Source: an uncultured Microbulbifer sp.
GTDB taxonomy: Bacteria > Pseudomonadota > Gammaproteobacteria > Pseudomonadales > Cellvibrionaceae
Reading direction: 5' to 3'
NCBI RefSeq assembly: GCF_947504145.1
Contig: NZ_CANNGQ010000001.1
Location: 1,424,737-1,488,736, forward strand
Length of the DNA stretch: 64,000 nucleotides
Shown here: positions 1-9,253 of the stretch, piece by piece
Layout of the letters: each line of letters opens with the position of its first letter
How positions within the stretch are numbered: the first letter of the stretch is position 1
The notes under the pieces: model-generated
What the model was told of the DNA's origin: nothing
What the model saw: the letters and a program-made list of their open reading frames with translations, nothing else
Databases searched by the model: none
Position numbers and translations under genes: made by a program

Positions 1-865
1 CCCAGCCACCAAACCGCGAGCGTCCTTCGAGAGGTGTATGGCGCAACTCAGCCAGCTCCTCACCAGAGTAGTCACGTAGCTCTTCCACAGAATGCACTTT
101 GTTCGCAAATTCCATTTTGGCGTTTTGACCAAACTGATCCACCAGGCCCTTGAGATAGTTTTGGTCCAGTGTTTCCGGCTTGATCAACCGAACATTGTCG
201 ATAGTCAGTGTCTTATCTTCCAGAACACCGACCACCGAGAACTCAATGCGCTCAATGGCGCTGACGTCCAGCTGCTTTTCCCCGTGGCGAAAAATAATAT
301 CTTGATAAGCGCTGTTCCAGCTGGGCGGGTTGGAGCGAATACCGGTTACCACAGAGAGGTCCGGGCCCTTGAGCTCCATATAGTAGGTATTCTGAGATTG
401 CTCGGGCACCACGAAACTGCGGCTGTGCAATCGCCCGTCACCGTCAAACGCCTTTACATAGAGATGTACCGAGGACCGCTGCGCATTATCAATATCCAGC
501 GCAAAGGCAAAATTTCCCAGGTTACTCCAGTCCCAACTCTTATCGGCAGCAAACGTAAACGAGGCCGCGTAGTGCGCTTTGGTTTGCAGTTGTAGCCGAA
601 GTGCCTGGCCGTTACCCGCTGAAACCAGGCGACCATTCGCGTTCTCCAGTTTGATCGATTGCGGTAGCTTCTTATTCTCGAAATCCCAGAGTACTACCGG
701 ATCCGCTTCGACGGGTTCCGATCCACTCGCACCTTTAACACTGGATACTTTATCGCTAGATGCCGTTTCGGCCGCGGCCAGGGTATCCCCGTCTGAACGG
801 CTGCACCCGGTGAGACACAGAGTGGAAATCAAAAATGCTGTTAGCCATTGATTGGAGTAATTCAT
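1..865 (-). CDS. GH50 beta-agarase lipoprotein, N-terminal part (runs off the window)
   Basis: The reading frame opens at an ATG at 865 and stays open to base 1, giving 288 codons, with the C-terminus beyond the window edge. Residues 1-21 form a lipoprotein signal with lipobox L-T-G-C (Cys21), so the enzyme is probably anchored to the outer membrane. A beta-rich N-terminal region follows. The last residues read QFGQNAKMEFANKVHS and then GRSRFGGW, which I recognise as the junction into the TIM barrel of GH50 agarases. Known GH50 enzymes such as Aga50D cut agarose or its oligosaccharides, often releasing neoagarobiose. The gene lies 66 bases downstream of the MFS transporter on the same strand, so the two probably share a transcript. 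The catalytic glutamates are outside the window. Confidence 0.85.
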   Translation of the reverse strand, partial: MNYSNQWLTAFLISTLCLTGCSRSDGDTLAAAETASSDKVSSVKGASGSEPVEADPVVLWDFENKKLPQSIKLENANGRLVSAGNGQALRLQLQTKAHYAASFTFAADKSWDWSNLGNFAFALDIDNAQRSSVHLYVKAFDGDGRLHSRSFVVPEQSQNTYYMELKGPDLSVVTGIRSNPPSWNSAYQDIIFRHGEKQLDVSAIERIEFSVVGVLEDKTLTIDNVRLIKPETLDQNYLKGLVDQFGQNAKMEFANKVHSVEELRDYSGEELAELRHTPLEGRSRFGGW

Positions 866-931
866 AGGTACTCGTTCCATTAACATTCGATAAATACGTA
901 AACACTTGAACGCTCGGCAGAAGATCCGGCG

Positions 932-2236
932 CTATGTCCGCTCAGCAGCCTGGCTCAAATCCGCTTGATCGGATTCCGCAGCGGGTATTTTGATCTCTTC
1001 CACCTTGCCCACCAGAAACACATATGAGCACAGGCCCACCAGGGCCAAGGTGCCGATAAGGGCCAGGGCCGGACGGAAATCACCATCCTGCACCAGAAAA
1101 CCAATCGCTACCGGAATCACTACTGCGGAGAGCCCGCCGATAAAATTGAAGCAACCGCCGACCAGCCCCACCATATGGCGAGGGGCAATCAAAGATACAA
1201 ATACCCAGTTGATGGAAGCCAAGCCATTGCCGAAAAATGCGAGGGACAGGAAGAAGGTAACCGCGGAGATAGACTCTACATAGTTGGCACCAATCACCGA
1301 ACCGGAGAGCAGCAGCCCCAAGATCACCGGGGTTTTGCGCGCAAATTCATTGGAGTAGCCGCGCCGCACCAGCCAGTCTGACGTGAAGCCGGAGAGCAGC
1401 ACGCCGAAGAATGCAGCAAGAAAGGGAATAGAGGCGAGCAGCCCGGTTTTGAGATCCCCCATACCGCGGTACTCGGCGAGATAGGTTGGGAACCAGGTCA
1501 GGAAAAATATCAGTGTGCTGCCAAGACAGAACTGCCCGATATAGATACCCCAGAGTTTGCGGCTGGAGAAGGCCAGACGGATATTGGCCCAGCTAACGGC
1601 CGCCGAGCGTTCGCCATCGTTGTTTACCGAAGACGTCTGATCCCGCTCCTGGCGTGTCACGTTGCCGTTGTCACTCCGCGGCTCACGATACAGCCAGTAC
1701 CAGATCGCCGCCCACACGATGCCGATCACACCGGAGACAATAAACAGCCCGCGCCAGCCAAACCACTCCTGAATCAGCGCCAGTACCGGCATCAAAAATG
1801 CGAGACCAATAAACTGCCCGGAGGTGTATACCGCAATGGCACTAGCCCGCTCTTGCTGAGAGAACCATTGCGTAACGATCTTGTTGTTGGCGGGATAGGA
1901 CGGCGCCTCGAAAAAACCGATCGCCATGCGGCACCCCACCATCGCCGCCAGAGAACTGACAAGTCCCTGCACAATGGTCGCCAGCGACCAGGCCACCAGA
2001 ATGAAGGGATACAGGATCCGCACCTTCACCACATCCACAATCATCCCGCCGGGAATCTGCATGATGGAATAGGTCCAGGCGAAGGCAGAGAAGATAATCC
2101 CCATCTGTACGGATGTGAGGCTCAGATCCTCAGAAATCGCATTGGCCGCCACCGAGATATTGGTGCGGTCCATATAGTTGATCACCACACTGATAAAAAT
2201 CAGTGCCAGAACCCCGAATTTATTGGCTGCTTTCAT
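932..2236 (-). CDS. MFS transporter, ACS (anion:cation symporter) type
   Basis: This 434-residue inner-membrane protein has about 12 hydrophobic segments. Its N-terminus carries the YMDRTN motif typical of the hexuronate/galactonate branch of the anion:cation symporter family. Family members import sugar acids or related monosaccharides with protons. In this locus I infer import of agar-derived monomers or oligomers (anhydrogalactose, galactose or neoagarobiose), but substrate cannot be read from sequence. The gene is divergent from the GH16 agarase and shares with it an intergenic region holding one copy of the locus-wide operator-like motif. It precedes the GH50 agarase. A soluble loop of about 30 residues follows the sixth membrane segment, as is usual for the family. 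Confidence 0.85.
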   Translation of the reverse strand: MKAANKFGVLALIFISVVINYMDRTNISVAANAISEDLSLTSVQMGIIFSAFAWTYSIMQIPGGMIVDVVKVRILYPFILVAWSLATIVQGLVSSLAAMVGCRMAIGFFEAPSYPANNKIVTQWFSQQERASAIAVYTSGQFIGLAFLMPVLALIQEWFGWRGLFIVSGVIGIVWAAIWYWLYREPRSDNGNVTRQERDQTSSVNNDGERSAAVSWANIRLAFSSRKLWGIYIGQFCLGSTLIFFLTWFPTYLAEYRGMGDLKTGLLASIPFLAAFFGVLLSGFTSDWLVRRGYSNEFARKTPVILGLLLSGSVIGANYVESISAVTFFLSLAFFGNGLASINWVFVSLIAPRHMVGLVGGCFNFIGGLSAVVIPVAIGFLVQDGDFRPALALIGTLALVGLCSYVFLVGKVEEIKIPAAESDQADLSQAAERT

Positions 2237-2342
2237 ACCGCTACTGCATCGTCGTTGTTATGTGTTCGCGCCGCGGCATTGAGTGCCTGGAAATGCGAAC
2301 GAGTCCCCATTCCGTACCTGCGCAATCAATGGCCACTTCAAA

Positions 2343-2360
2343 TTGTCAACAATTAACAGT
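2343..2360 (+). promoter_or_regulatory. Operator-like motif, copy A
   Basis: The 18 bases TTGTCAACAATTAACAGT match the motif seen seven times in this agar locus. The copy lies 107 bases from the MFS start and 69 bases before the GH16 start, so it could control both divergent genes. Confidence 0.6.
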
Positions 2361-2428
2361 AACCTAACCGCTCCGATATAACAATAACGTGCTCATCCAG
2401 TAGCGGATTGAGCGCAAGGAGCAAAGCG

Positions 2429-4240
2429 ATGAAAACCACTCAGTGCGCCCTGGCGGCGCTCGTGTTTAGCACTCCCCTGATGGCCGCCGACTGGGACGGC
2501 ATCCCGGTTCCCGCCGATGCGGGCCCCGGCAACACCTGGGAACTACACGCCCTGTCAGACGACTTCAACTACGCCGCCCCGGCCGTGGGCAAAAGCACCC
2601 CCTTTTTCGAGCGCTGGAGCGAAGGCTTCATCAACCCCTGGCTCGGCCCGGGTGAAACCGAGTACTACGGCCCAAACTCCTCCGTAGAAAGCGGCAACCT
2701 GGTCATCAAAGCCAGCCGCAAAGCCGGAACCACCAAGGTTCATGCCGGCGCTATCCACTCCAACGAAAGCGTCACCTACCCCCTGTATATGGAAGCGCGC
2801 GTTCAGATCACCAACCTCACCATGGCCAACGCCTTCTGGTTGCTGAGCTCTGATTCCACCCAGGAAATCGACGTACTGGAATCCTACGGCAGTGACCGCC
2901 CCAGCGAAGCGTGGTTCGACGAGCGCCTGCACCTCAGCCATCACGTGTTTATCCGCGAGCCCTTCCAGGACTACCAGCCCAAAGACGCCGGTAGCTGGTA
3001 CCCCAATCCCAATGGCGGCACCTGGCGCAATCAGTGGATTCGAATCGGCACCTACTGGGTAGACCCCTGGACGCTGGAGTACTACGTAAACGGCGAGTAT
3101 GTGCGGACCGTATCCGGGCCGGAAATGATTGACCCTTACGGCTACACCAACGGCACTGGCCTGGGCAAACCCATGCAGGTCATCTTTGATGCGGAGCATC
3201 AACCATGGCGGGATGCACAGGGCACAGCACCGCCCACCGATGCAGAACTGGCAGACCCCAGCCGCAACAAGTTCCTGGTGGACTGGGTGCGCTTCTACAA
3301 GCCTGTTGCCGACACCAATGGCGGCGGTGAACCAGGAGACGGCGGCGAACCCGGTGATGGCGGCAATCCCGGTACTGGCAATGGCGATGCCATCACCATG
3401 GAACTCGGCAACTTTTCAGCCACCGGCAAAGAAGGTGCCGCCGTTGCAGGGGACACCATTAGCGGCTTCAATCGCAACGGCGACAACATCAACTACAACA
3501 CCCTCGGAGACTGGGGTGACTACACCGTGAACTTTGCCGAAGCCGGCAATTACACCGTGGAACTGGTAGCCGCCTCACCAACCGCGTCCGGTATTGGCGC
3601 AGACATTCAGGTGGATGGCAGCTATGTGGGCACCATTCCCATGAGCGGCACCGGTGCCTGGGAGCTGTACAGCACTTTCAGCCTGCCAAGCACGGTATAT
3701 ATCGCCTCTTCTGGCAACCACACCATTCGCGTGCAGAGCTCCGGCGGCAGCGCCTGGCAGTGGAACGGCGACGAGATCCGCTTAACAAAAACCGATGACG
3801 ACACCACCACGCCTCCGCCCGGCACGGGCGCGAGCATTACCGTAGAAGCAGAAAACTTCGTCACCGTTGGAGGCACCTATGCCGATGGCCAGGCGCAGCC
3901 GATCAGCGTTTACACCACCAATGGCAACACCGCCATCAACTATGTAAACGCTGGCGACTTCGCCGACTACAGCGTGACCGTTGCGGAAGCAGGCACCTAT
4001 GAGATCAGCTACCAGGCCGGCAGCGGCGTGACCGGTGGCAGTATCGAATTTCTGGTAAATGAAAACGGCAGCTGGAACAGCAAAACCGTTACCGCTGTAC
4101 CGAACCAGGGATGGGATAATTTCCAGGCGCTGGATGGTGGCAGTGTTTATCTGGAAGCGGGTACTCATCAGGTTCGAGTACACGGTGCGGGAAGTAATGA
4201 TTGGCAGTGGAACCTGGATAAGTTTAGCCTGACAAACTAA
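2429..4240 (+). CDS. GH16 beta-agarase with two CBM6 modules
   Basis: The product is a secreted endo-agarase. I place the start at 2429 because AAGGAG lies 7 bases upstream and the next residues form a clean signal peptide (about 19 residues, cleaved after LMA). A TTG 21 bases earlier is also in frame. Residues ~20-295 are a GH16 catalytic domain with the signature EIDVLE; by family precedent E146 is the nucleophile and E151 the acid/base, with D148 between. A Gly/Glu/Pro linker (GGGEPGDGG repeats) leads to a CBM6 at ~320-453 and a second CBM6 at ~468-603, modules known to bind agarose chain ends. The second CBM6 closely resembles the modules of the large GH86 downstream. A strong hairpin terminator follows. 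Confidence 0.93.
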   Translation: MKTTQCALAALVFSTPLMAADWDGIPVPADAGPGNTWELHALSDDFNYAAPAVGKSTPFFERWSEGFINPWLGPGETEYYGPNSSVESGNLVIKASRKAGTTKVHAGAIHSNESVTYPLYMEARVQITNLTMANAFWLLSSDSTQEIDVLESYGSDRPSEAWFDERLHLSHHVFIREPFQDYQPKDAGSWYPNPNGGTWRNQWIRIGTYWVDPWTLEYYVNGEYVRTVSGPEMIDPYGYTNGTGLGKPMQVIFDAEHQPWRDAQGTAPPTDAELADPSRNKFLVDWVRFYKPVADTNGGGEPGDGGEPGDGGNPGTGNGDAITMELGNFSATGKEGAAVAGDTISGFNRNGDNINYNTLGDWGDYTVNFAEAGNYTVELVAASPTASGIGADIQVDGSYVGTIPMSGTGAWELYSTFSLPSTVYIASSGNHTIRVQSSGGSAWQWNGDEIRLTKTDDDTTTPPPGTGASITVEAENFVTVGGTYADGQAQPISVYTTNGNTAINYVNAGDFADYSVTVAEAGTYEISYQAGSGVTGGSIEFLVNENGSWNSKTVTAVPNQGWDNFQALDGGSVYLEAGTHQVRVHGAGSNDWQWNLDKFSLTN

Positions 4241-4254
4241 CAGCAACCCTCAAG

Positions 4255-4291
4255 AAAAAGCCGGCTACAGGTAACTGCAGCCGGCTTTTTT
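4255..4291 (+). terminator. Rho-independent terminator of the GH16 gene
   Basis: An inverted repeat AGCCGGCT (4259-4266 and 4279-4286) with a 12-base loop is preceded by A-rich DNA and followed by six Ts, 15 bases after the GH16 stop. Confidence 0.85.
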
Positions 4292-4403
4292 GTATGGATC
4301 AAAAGGCTCTTAACCGTAACGAACACCACACGTTGCATTGTAATGAATGCACTGGAAGAGCAGCCCCAATAAATACCAATGGGACTGCCCACTCGGATGT
4401 TTA

Positions 4404-6866
4404 CTATCGAGAGATAGTAACGATATTGCCTGTTGAAAAATCAACCTGAACAACGCGACTTCCTACGTGGTTCTGAACACCAATCACCTGCCCGGACTGC
4501 GTCATCTCAATATCGACAACGTGTTCGCTATCCAGAGCCTCACCCGTTGGATTAAGCCACGGCATTTTAGTGCAGGTACCTCCTTCCAGATCATACTGAA
4601 CCAATCTGCCACTGGCAGAAACCCACAGTAAAGAACGCGCGGGGTCAAGGTAGATACTCTTGATACCTCCATACTGAAAATCGAAGGAGTCCACCTCTTC
4701 CCCACCGTTGCAGCTGTCAGCCAGCAACGTACTCTCACCAGAAACTTCATCAACCGCGAGTATGGAGCCATTTTCTTCTGATGCGATGTAGAGTAACCCG
4801 GTATCCGAATCAAGCTCTACATCTGCGGGAGATGCAATTACAGAGCTAGAGTACACCGACGACAAAACGTTTGTGGCGAGATCTACAGACAAGAGCGAAT
4901 CACTCTGGGTTTCCGTTACAAGCAGTCGATTGTTTGCGGAATCCAAAGTAGCACCAGAAAACGAATAACTGCCGCCGCACCAAGCGGTTTCACTGGCGGG
5001 CGCTATGTGCGTGATTTCGCCACTTGCCAAGTCAACAGACCGAATAACATTGTAAAACACCGCGAAAATTCGTTCGTTTGCGGCATCCAGTACCAGATCC
5101 TGGGCGGTGTTGAAGCAACCTAGATCGAAGCGTGCCAGCACAGTTCTGTCACCCGTCGCGAGATCTATGCGAAACAGAACCTCATTGGAGTTGCCTCCGT
5201 CATCAAGCACATAGGCAACGCCGTTCGCCTCATCAAGCTCCATGGCATTTGCACCGGTCAGGTGCTTCCCACTTCCCACACTATTCGCCGCAAATTCAGT
5301 TCGCACACCGGTATCGACATCTACGGCATAGATATAGTCATAACCAAGATCCCCCACTAAAAGACGATTATTCGCTTCGTCGAGCCCTGAGGCATCAAAC
5401 AAATTGGTGGTGAACAAAAGTTCATCATCATCCGAAAATTCGGCTCCCTGATCCCCCGTTGACAAGTTCACGGAGGTAATCCCATCAACACTGGCGAGAT
5501 AAGCTGTGTCCTCTGCCGCATTGACTTGAATCGTCGTTCCAAAACTGGTTAAAGCAGTGACCGCCTCCAAGTCACTCCCCATGTAATCAACTTTACTCAG
5601 CGTGCCTTCGCTATAAACCAATATACCGTCGTCAACCAAACTCAAATCCGTATATTGAATCGTTTTTCCAGAATCGGTCTCACCATCCACCACAACAGTG
5701 AACTGGCTATCCGCAAAATCGTAGCGCAATATCAAATTTTTCGAAGCCACCGAATCACTGGCTGATATCGACCGCACTAACAGGAACAAGGATGTGCCAT
5801 CGTCCGATACACGAGCGGCCTGGGGATAGGAAGAATCCCAAATAGCCGGGTCAAACCCGAGGTCATGCTCACCGAGAAGTTGCTTCTCCCCTGTCAGTAA
5901 AGACAAACTGAACACCTTTAACAGGTCATCTCGGTACACAATACTTGTGCATATAACCTCTTCCGGCAGGTTTCGGGTCGCCATTGCGTGGCAATAGTAT
6001 TCATTACTTTCGAGTGCGACACTTTGATAGCTAGAATCGTCCAGCCCCATAGCAACAAGACGCTCCCCGGTAGTGATACCAATCAGTTTTCGATTGACCT
6101 CATCAATAATGAAACTGGTCGGAAATTCTCTACTGAGAACCTTGGCAGTATCCGCGACTGAATCGATATTGCCGAAATCATCCTCGGTCTCGACTTCCAG
6201 AGACGTATCTTCACCACTTGTGAGCGGGACTTCCACTTCCCATTCAACGGTGTCGCTGGCTGCTATCGTACCTGCGCTATCGTCTCCATCAATCGCATTT
6301 TCATGGAACTCATCAGGGGGCGAGAAATGTACTCCGAAGACGCTTTGAGCAGCCGGCTGAGCCGCTCTGGATAGGCTCGCCTCGATCCCGTTCACCCTTA
6401 CGGACGTAATCTTGCCGGCATTATCAGCGGCAACACCACGAACGGTAATGGTAGAGGCACCTGTGCGCGATATGGACCAGGGAAATTGAATCGACGCGCC
6501 CGGAGCGCCGGTGTCCGAGTTTTCGGTTGCACTAAAGGTTGCCGTAACTTCACAGTCTGCACTAATCGCGTCGGTTGTATAAGTCAATCCGTCCAGTGTG
6601 CCATCACAACCTTCTACACCGCTCACTTGGTAGCCTGTATCGGCCACTATCGAGAACGATGTTTTCTCGCCGTTTTCCACCACAATACTGTCTGGCGATA
6701 TTGAACCACCAATGCCAGCTGAAGCCGAAACTGTAAATTCAGTTATTGGTGCAGGATCGGGAACGGGGTCCGGCGTAACACTTCCTCCACCGCTGCCACC
6801 CCCGCCGCCACACGCACTCAAGGCGGCGCCCAAAATTATCCAGCTTATATGGCTAAATACCTTCAT
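4404..6866 (-). CDS. Large lipoprotein with beta-propeller-like repeats
   Basis: This 820-residue protein starts with a lipoprotein signal (L-S-A-C, Cys19) and a Gly-rich/Pro linker. Residues ~45-115 resemble the short bacterial repeat seen in cell-surface proteins (GGSISPDS, then a DTGYQVSGVEGCDG segment). From ~255 to the end there are many repeating units with motifs such as LDSANNRLLVTE, LDAANERIFAVF and ELDEANGVAYVLDD, which suggests one or two beta-propellers of the SMP-30/NHL/YVTN kind. No catalytic residues could be assigned. It lies downstream of the enolase-paralogue gene on the same strand with a 79-base gap, and I found no agar-operator copy in front of it. A small perfect hairpin (4401-4420, GAGA loop) spans its stop codon. 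A surface-binding role is only a guess. Confidence 0.7.
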   Translation of the reverse strand: MKVFSHISWIILGAALSACGGGGGSGGGSVTPDPVPDPAPITEFTVSASAGIGGSISPDSIVVENGEKTSFSIVADTGYQVSGVEGCDGTLDGLTYTTDAISADCEVTATFSATENSDTGAPGASIQFPWSISRTGASTITVRGVAADNAGKITSVRVNGIEASLSRAAQPAAQSVFGVHFSPPDEFHENAIDGDDSAGTIAASDTVEWEVEVPLTSGEDTSLEVETEDDFGNIDSVADTAKVLSREFPTSFIIDEVNRKLIGITTGERLVAMGLDDSSYQSVALESNEYYCHAMATRNLPEEVICTSIVYRDDLLKVFSLSLLTGEKQLLGEHDLGFDPAIWDSSYPQAARVSDDGTSLFLLVRSISASDSVASKNLILRYDFADSQFTVVVDGETDSGKTIQYTDLSLVDDGILVYSEGTLSKVDYMGSDLEAVTALTSFGTTIQVNAAEDTAYLASVDGITSVNLSTGDQGAEFSDDDELLFTTNLFDASGLDEANNRLLVGDLGYDYIYAVDVDTGVRTEFAANSVGSGKHLTGANAMELDEANGVAYVLDDGGNSNEVLFRIDLATGDRTVLARFDLGCFNTAQDLVLDAANERIFAVFYNVIRSVDLASGEITHIAPASETAWCGGSYSFSGATLDSANNRLLVTETQSDSLLSVDLATNVLSSVYSSSVIASPADVELDSDTGLLYIASEENGSILAVDEVSGESTLLADSCNGGEEVDSFDFQYGGIKSIYLDPARSLLWVSASGRLVQYDLEGGTCTKMPWLNPTGEALDSEHVVDIEMTQSGQVIGVQNHVGSRVVQVDFSTGNIVTISR

Positions 6867-6945
6867 AGTAATCCCTTATATTCAACTTCACAGTTTCAGA
6901 ACCGGCAAAGCACTGAAATTTTTTTATCGTTTTATCGAACGCACA

Positions 6946-8262
6946 TTAATTGAAAATCGCCTGGTAAAGTGCCGCACCCACAAACCGCGCCCGGTTACCC
7001 AGGCTTCGCTCAATCCGCAGCACTTCATTCCACTTCACCATCCGCTCGCTGCGGGCAAAGGAACCTACTTTGAGCTGGCCCGCGTTGGTCGCAACGGCGA
7101 GATGGGCAATAAACGCATCTTCTGTTTCGCCGGAGCGTGCAGAGACTACGGGGAGCCAGCCGGCTTGTTGGGTCATTTCGATGGCGGCCATGGTTTCGGA
7201 GACGGTGCCGATCTGGTTGAGTTTGATCAGTACCGAATTGGCCAGTTGGCTGTCGATACCGTTCTGGATCCGCTCGATATTGGTGGTGAACAGGTCGTCG
7301 CCGATGACCTGCACGCGCTTGCCCACTTCTGCGGTAAAGCGCTTCCAGCTGTCGAAGTCAGTATCGGCGAAGGGATCTTCGATGGAGATGATGGGGTACT
7401 GGTCGCACCACAGGATCATCAGGTCGCAGAACTCGGAAGGAGAGTATGAGGTGCCGTCCTTTTTCAGGTGATAGCGCTCACCGTCAAACAGGTCGCTGGC
7501 GGCGATATCCAGGGAGATGGCGACATCTTTGCCCGCTTCGTAGCCTGCCAAACGTACCGCTTCCAGCAGGACCTCGAAGGGTTCTTCGTTGCTGTCGAAC
7601 GCGGGCCACCAGCCGCCTTCGTCTGCGAGGCCGACGCTTTTTCCACGCGCCTTCATCACTTCCCCGGCGGCGTGGTAGATATTGAAGGTCATTTCCAGGG
7701 TTTCGTCGTAGGTTTTGGCACCTACCGCGATGATCAGGAAGTCCTGAATATCGATGGCCCAATCGGCGTGGGCGCCACCGCCGAGAATCTGGATTTCGCT
7801 CAGTGGCAACAGGGTGCCCTGCTCTTTGCCTCTTACCGCACTCAGGTACTCGTACAACGGTACACCGCGTGCGTTGGCGGCGGCGCGGGCGCAGGCCATG
7901 GAAACACCGAGGGTGGCGTTGGCGCCGAGGCGGGATTTGTTGGCGGTGCCGTCCAGCTCAACGAGCTTGCTGTCGATGGCTTTCTGGTCGGTGACCGGCA
8001 TGCCCTTCAATGCGGGGGCGATTTCTTTCTGGATATTTTCAATGGCCTTAAATACAGACTTGCCGCGAAAGCGCGCTTTATCACCGTCGCGCAGCTCCAA
8101 TGCTTCGAACTGGCCGGTGGAGGCCCCGCTCGGTACCAGGCCGGCACCGGTGATGCTGCTATCGAGGGTGACCTGCACTTCTACGGTAGGAAAACCGCGG
8201 GAGTCGTAAATCTGAAAGGCGTCAATACTCTGGATATTCATGGTTTTCTTACCGTTATTCAT
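6946..8262 (-). CDS. Enolase paralogue with altered catalytic residues
   Basis: The whole chain aligns with true enolases (the DSRG N-terminus, SGASTG loop, ADEGG, SIED, GDDLF, LIKLNQIGT, RSGETED), not with the mandelate-racemase branch. Counting from the internal ATG at 8241, which fits the usual enolase N-terminus, it has 431 residues. Metal ligands D245, E288 and D315, base K340, R369/S370 and K391 are kept. Two positions differ: the residue matching yeast Glu168 is Asp167 (IQDF), and the one matching yeast His373 is Ala368 (VSARSGETED). A change of substrate is therefore likely, and glycolytic enolase should be elsewhere. The ATG at 8262 overlaps the stop of the upstream kinase, so expression is coupled. 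I infer a role in sugar-acid dehydration or ring opening during anhydrogalactose use. Confidence 0.75.
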   Translation of the reverse strand: MNNGKKTMNIQSIDAFQIYDSRGFPTVEVQVTLDSSITGAGLVPSGASTGQFEALELRDGDKARFRGKSVFKAIENIQKEIAPALKGMPVTDQKAIDSKLVELDGTANKSRLGANATLGVSMACARAAANARGVPLYEYLSAVRGKEQGTLLPLSEIQILGGGAHADWAIDIQDFLIIAVGAKTYDETLEMTFNIYHAAGEVMKARGKSVGLADEGGWWPAFDSNEEPFEVLLEAVRLAGYEAGKDVAISLDIAASDLFDGERYHLKKDGTSYSPSEFCDLMILWCDQYPIISIEDPFADTDFDSWKRFTAEVGKRVQVIGDDLFTTNIERIQNGIDSQLANSVLIKLNQIGTVSETMAAIEMTQQAGWLPVVSARSGETEDAFIAHLAVATNAGQLKVGSFARSERMVKWNEVLRIERSLGNRARFVGAALYQAIFN

Positions 8263-9251
8263 TCAGCGGTCAAAAGCTCCGTCCACTGGTGGACAAGTTG
8301 GTTGAGTGTTTTGGGGGAATCCGGGATTACGGCATAAGTAAAATCCCGTACGGTCTGCTGCTGGCTGCTGTCGAGGTATTCCACCGGCGATTTCCCATCC
8401 ACCCGGGCGAGCATCAGCATTGGCAGCAGATGGCAAAGACGGGCTTCGAATTCGCTGTCGACAACCGAATCTGCGGCGGCGGTGTAGCTCTCCCACACCT
8501 TCCGGCCGAGGCCGAGTATCTGCGCGGCATTTTTCGGCCGGTGCAGCGCTTTTAGCAGGAAGTGATTCAGCAGAAAGGCGACATCGAATACCGGGTCGCC
8601 ATACCAGGCGACTTCACAATCCAGTATCACCAGCCGGCCACTGCCTACCATCAGGTTTTTGGGGCTGTAGTCACCATGAATCAGGCAGGTACTGGTATCA
8701 GCAATCCGCTCTGCTTCTGTAGTGAAGTACGGATTGAGCTGCGAGTGCCGGCTACCGGTCTTCAGCAGGTAGGGCTCCAGGCGCAACTCGGTGAAGTCTT
8801 TGAGGGTGTCAAATTTATCCCGGGCAATCGCATCCCCGAGGGATCTACGATGAATGGTGCCGAGATAATCCCCGGCAAGTCGCGCGTACTGACGGTCGTA
8901 TTCGCCGAGCAACAGGAGGGACTTCCAGTTTTCCAGGCCACCCTCAATCATCTCCATACAGAAAAAATACTTTTCCGTATCAGAGTAGTGAATGGCGGGT
9001 ACAGATTCCGGCAGGAACTTACCAACGTAACGGAGGTATTCCTGTTCGGTAATGTTGCGTTTGATATCCGCAAACCAATCGTCTTTTACCTTGAGCTTAT
9101 CCAGCGCGCGTTTCACTACGAAGCGCGACTGGCCGTCATCCACCAGCAGGATTTCACAAGAAACCCCGCCGGAGAGCGGGGTAAAAGTTGCATCCTGTGA
9201 GTGCAGAAGACCTTTGTCGATCAGGTAATTACATAAGGCTACCTGATCCAC
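8259..9251 (-). CDS. APH/choline-kinase-fold small-molecule kinase
   Basis: The 330-residue protein carries the aminoglycoside-phosphotransferase fold signatures: a catalytic loop HGDYSPKN near residues 195-202 and a metal-binding ILDCEVAWYGDP near 210-221. Family members phosphorylate hydroxyls of small molecules such as choline, methylthioribose, homoserine or antibiotics. The GTG start at 9251 has AGAGGA upstream and lies two bases after the aldehyde dehydrogenase stop, and its own stop overlaps the start of the enolase paralogue. The order dehydrogenase - kinase - enolase-like suggests oxidation of an aldose, phosphorylation of the product, then elimination by an enolase-type enzyme. An antibiotic-resistance role seems unlikely in this context. 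The substrate is unknown. Confidence 0.75.
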   Translation of the reverse strand: MDQVALCNYLIDKGLLHSQDATFTPLSGGVSCEILLVDDGQSRFVVKRALDKLKVKDDWFADIKRNITEQEYLRYVGKFLPESVPAIHYSDTEKYFFCMEMIEGGLENWKSLLLLGEYDRQYARLAGDYLGTIHRRSLGDAIARDKFDTLKDFTELRLEPYLLKTGSRHSQLNPYFTTEAERIADTSTCLIHGDYSPKNLMVGSGRLVILDCEVAWYGDPVFDVAFLLNHFLLKALHRPKNAAQILGLGRKVWESYTAAADSVVDSEFEARLCHLLPMLMLARVDGKSPVEYLDSSQQQTVRDFTYAVIPDSPKTLNQLVHQWTELLTAE

Positions 9252-9253
9252 AA

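Noticed and set aside
92..595. Plus-strand frame of 167 codons
   Set aside because: It is antisense to the GH50 agarase frame, whose lipobox and family motifs are clear.
7468..8337. Plus-strand frame of 289 codons
   Set aside because: It runs opposite the enolase paralogue and kinase, has no family signature, and follows from the GC-rich codon pattern.
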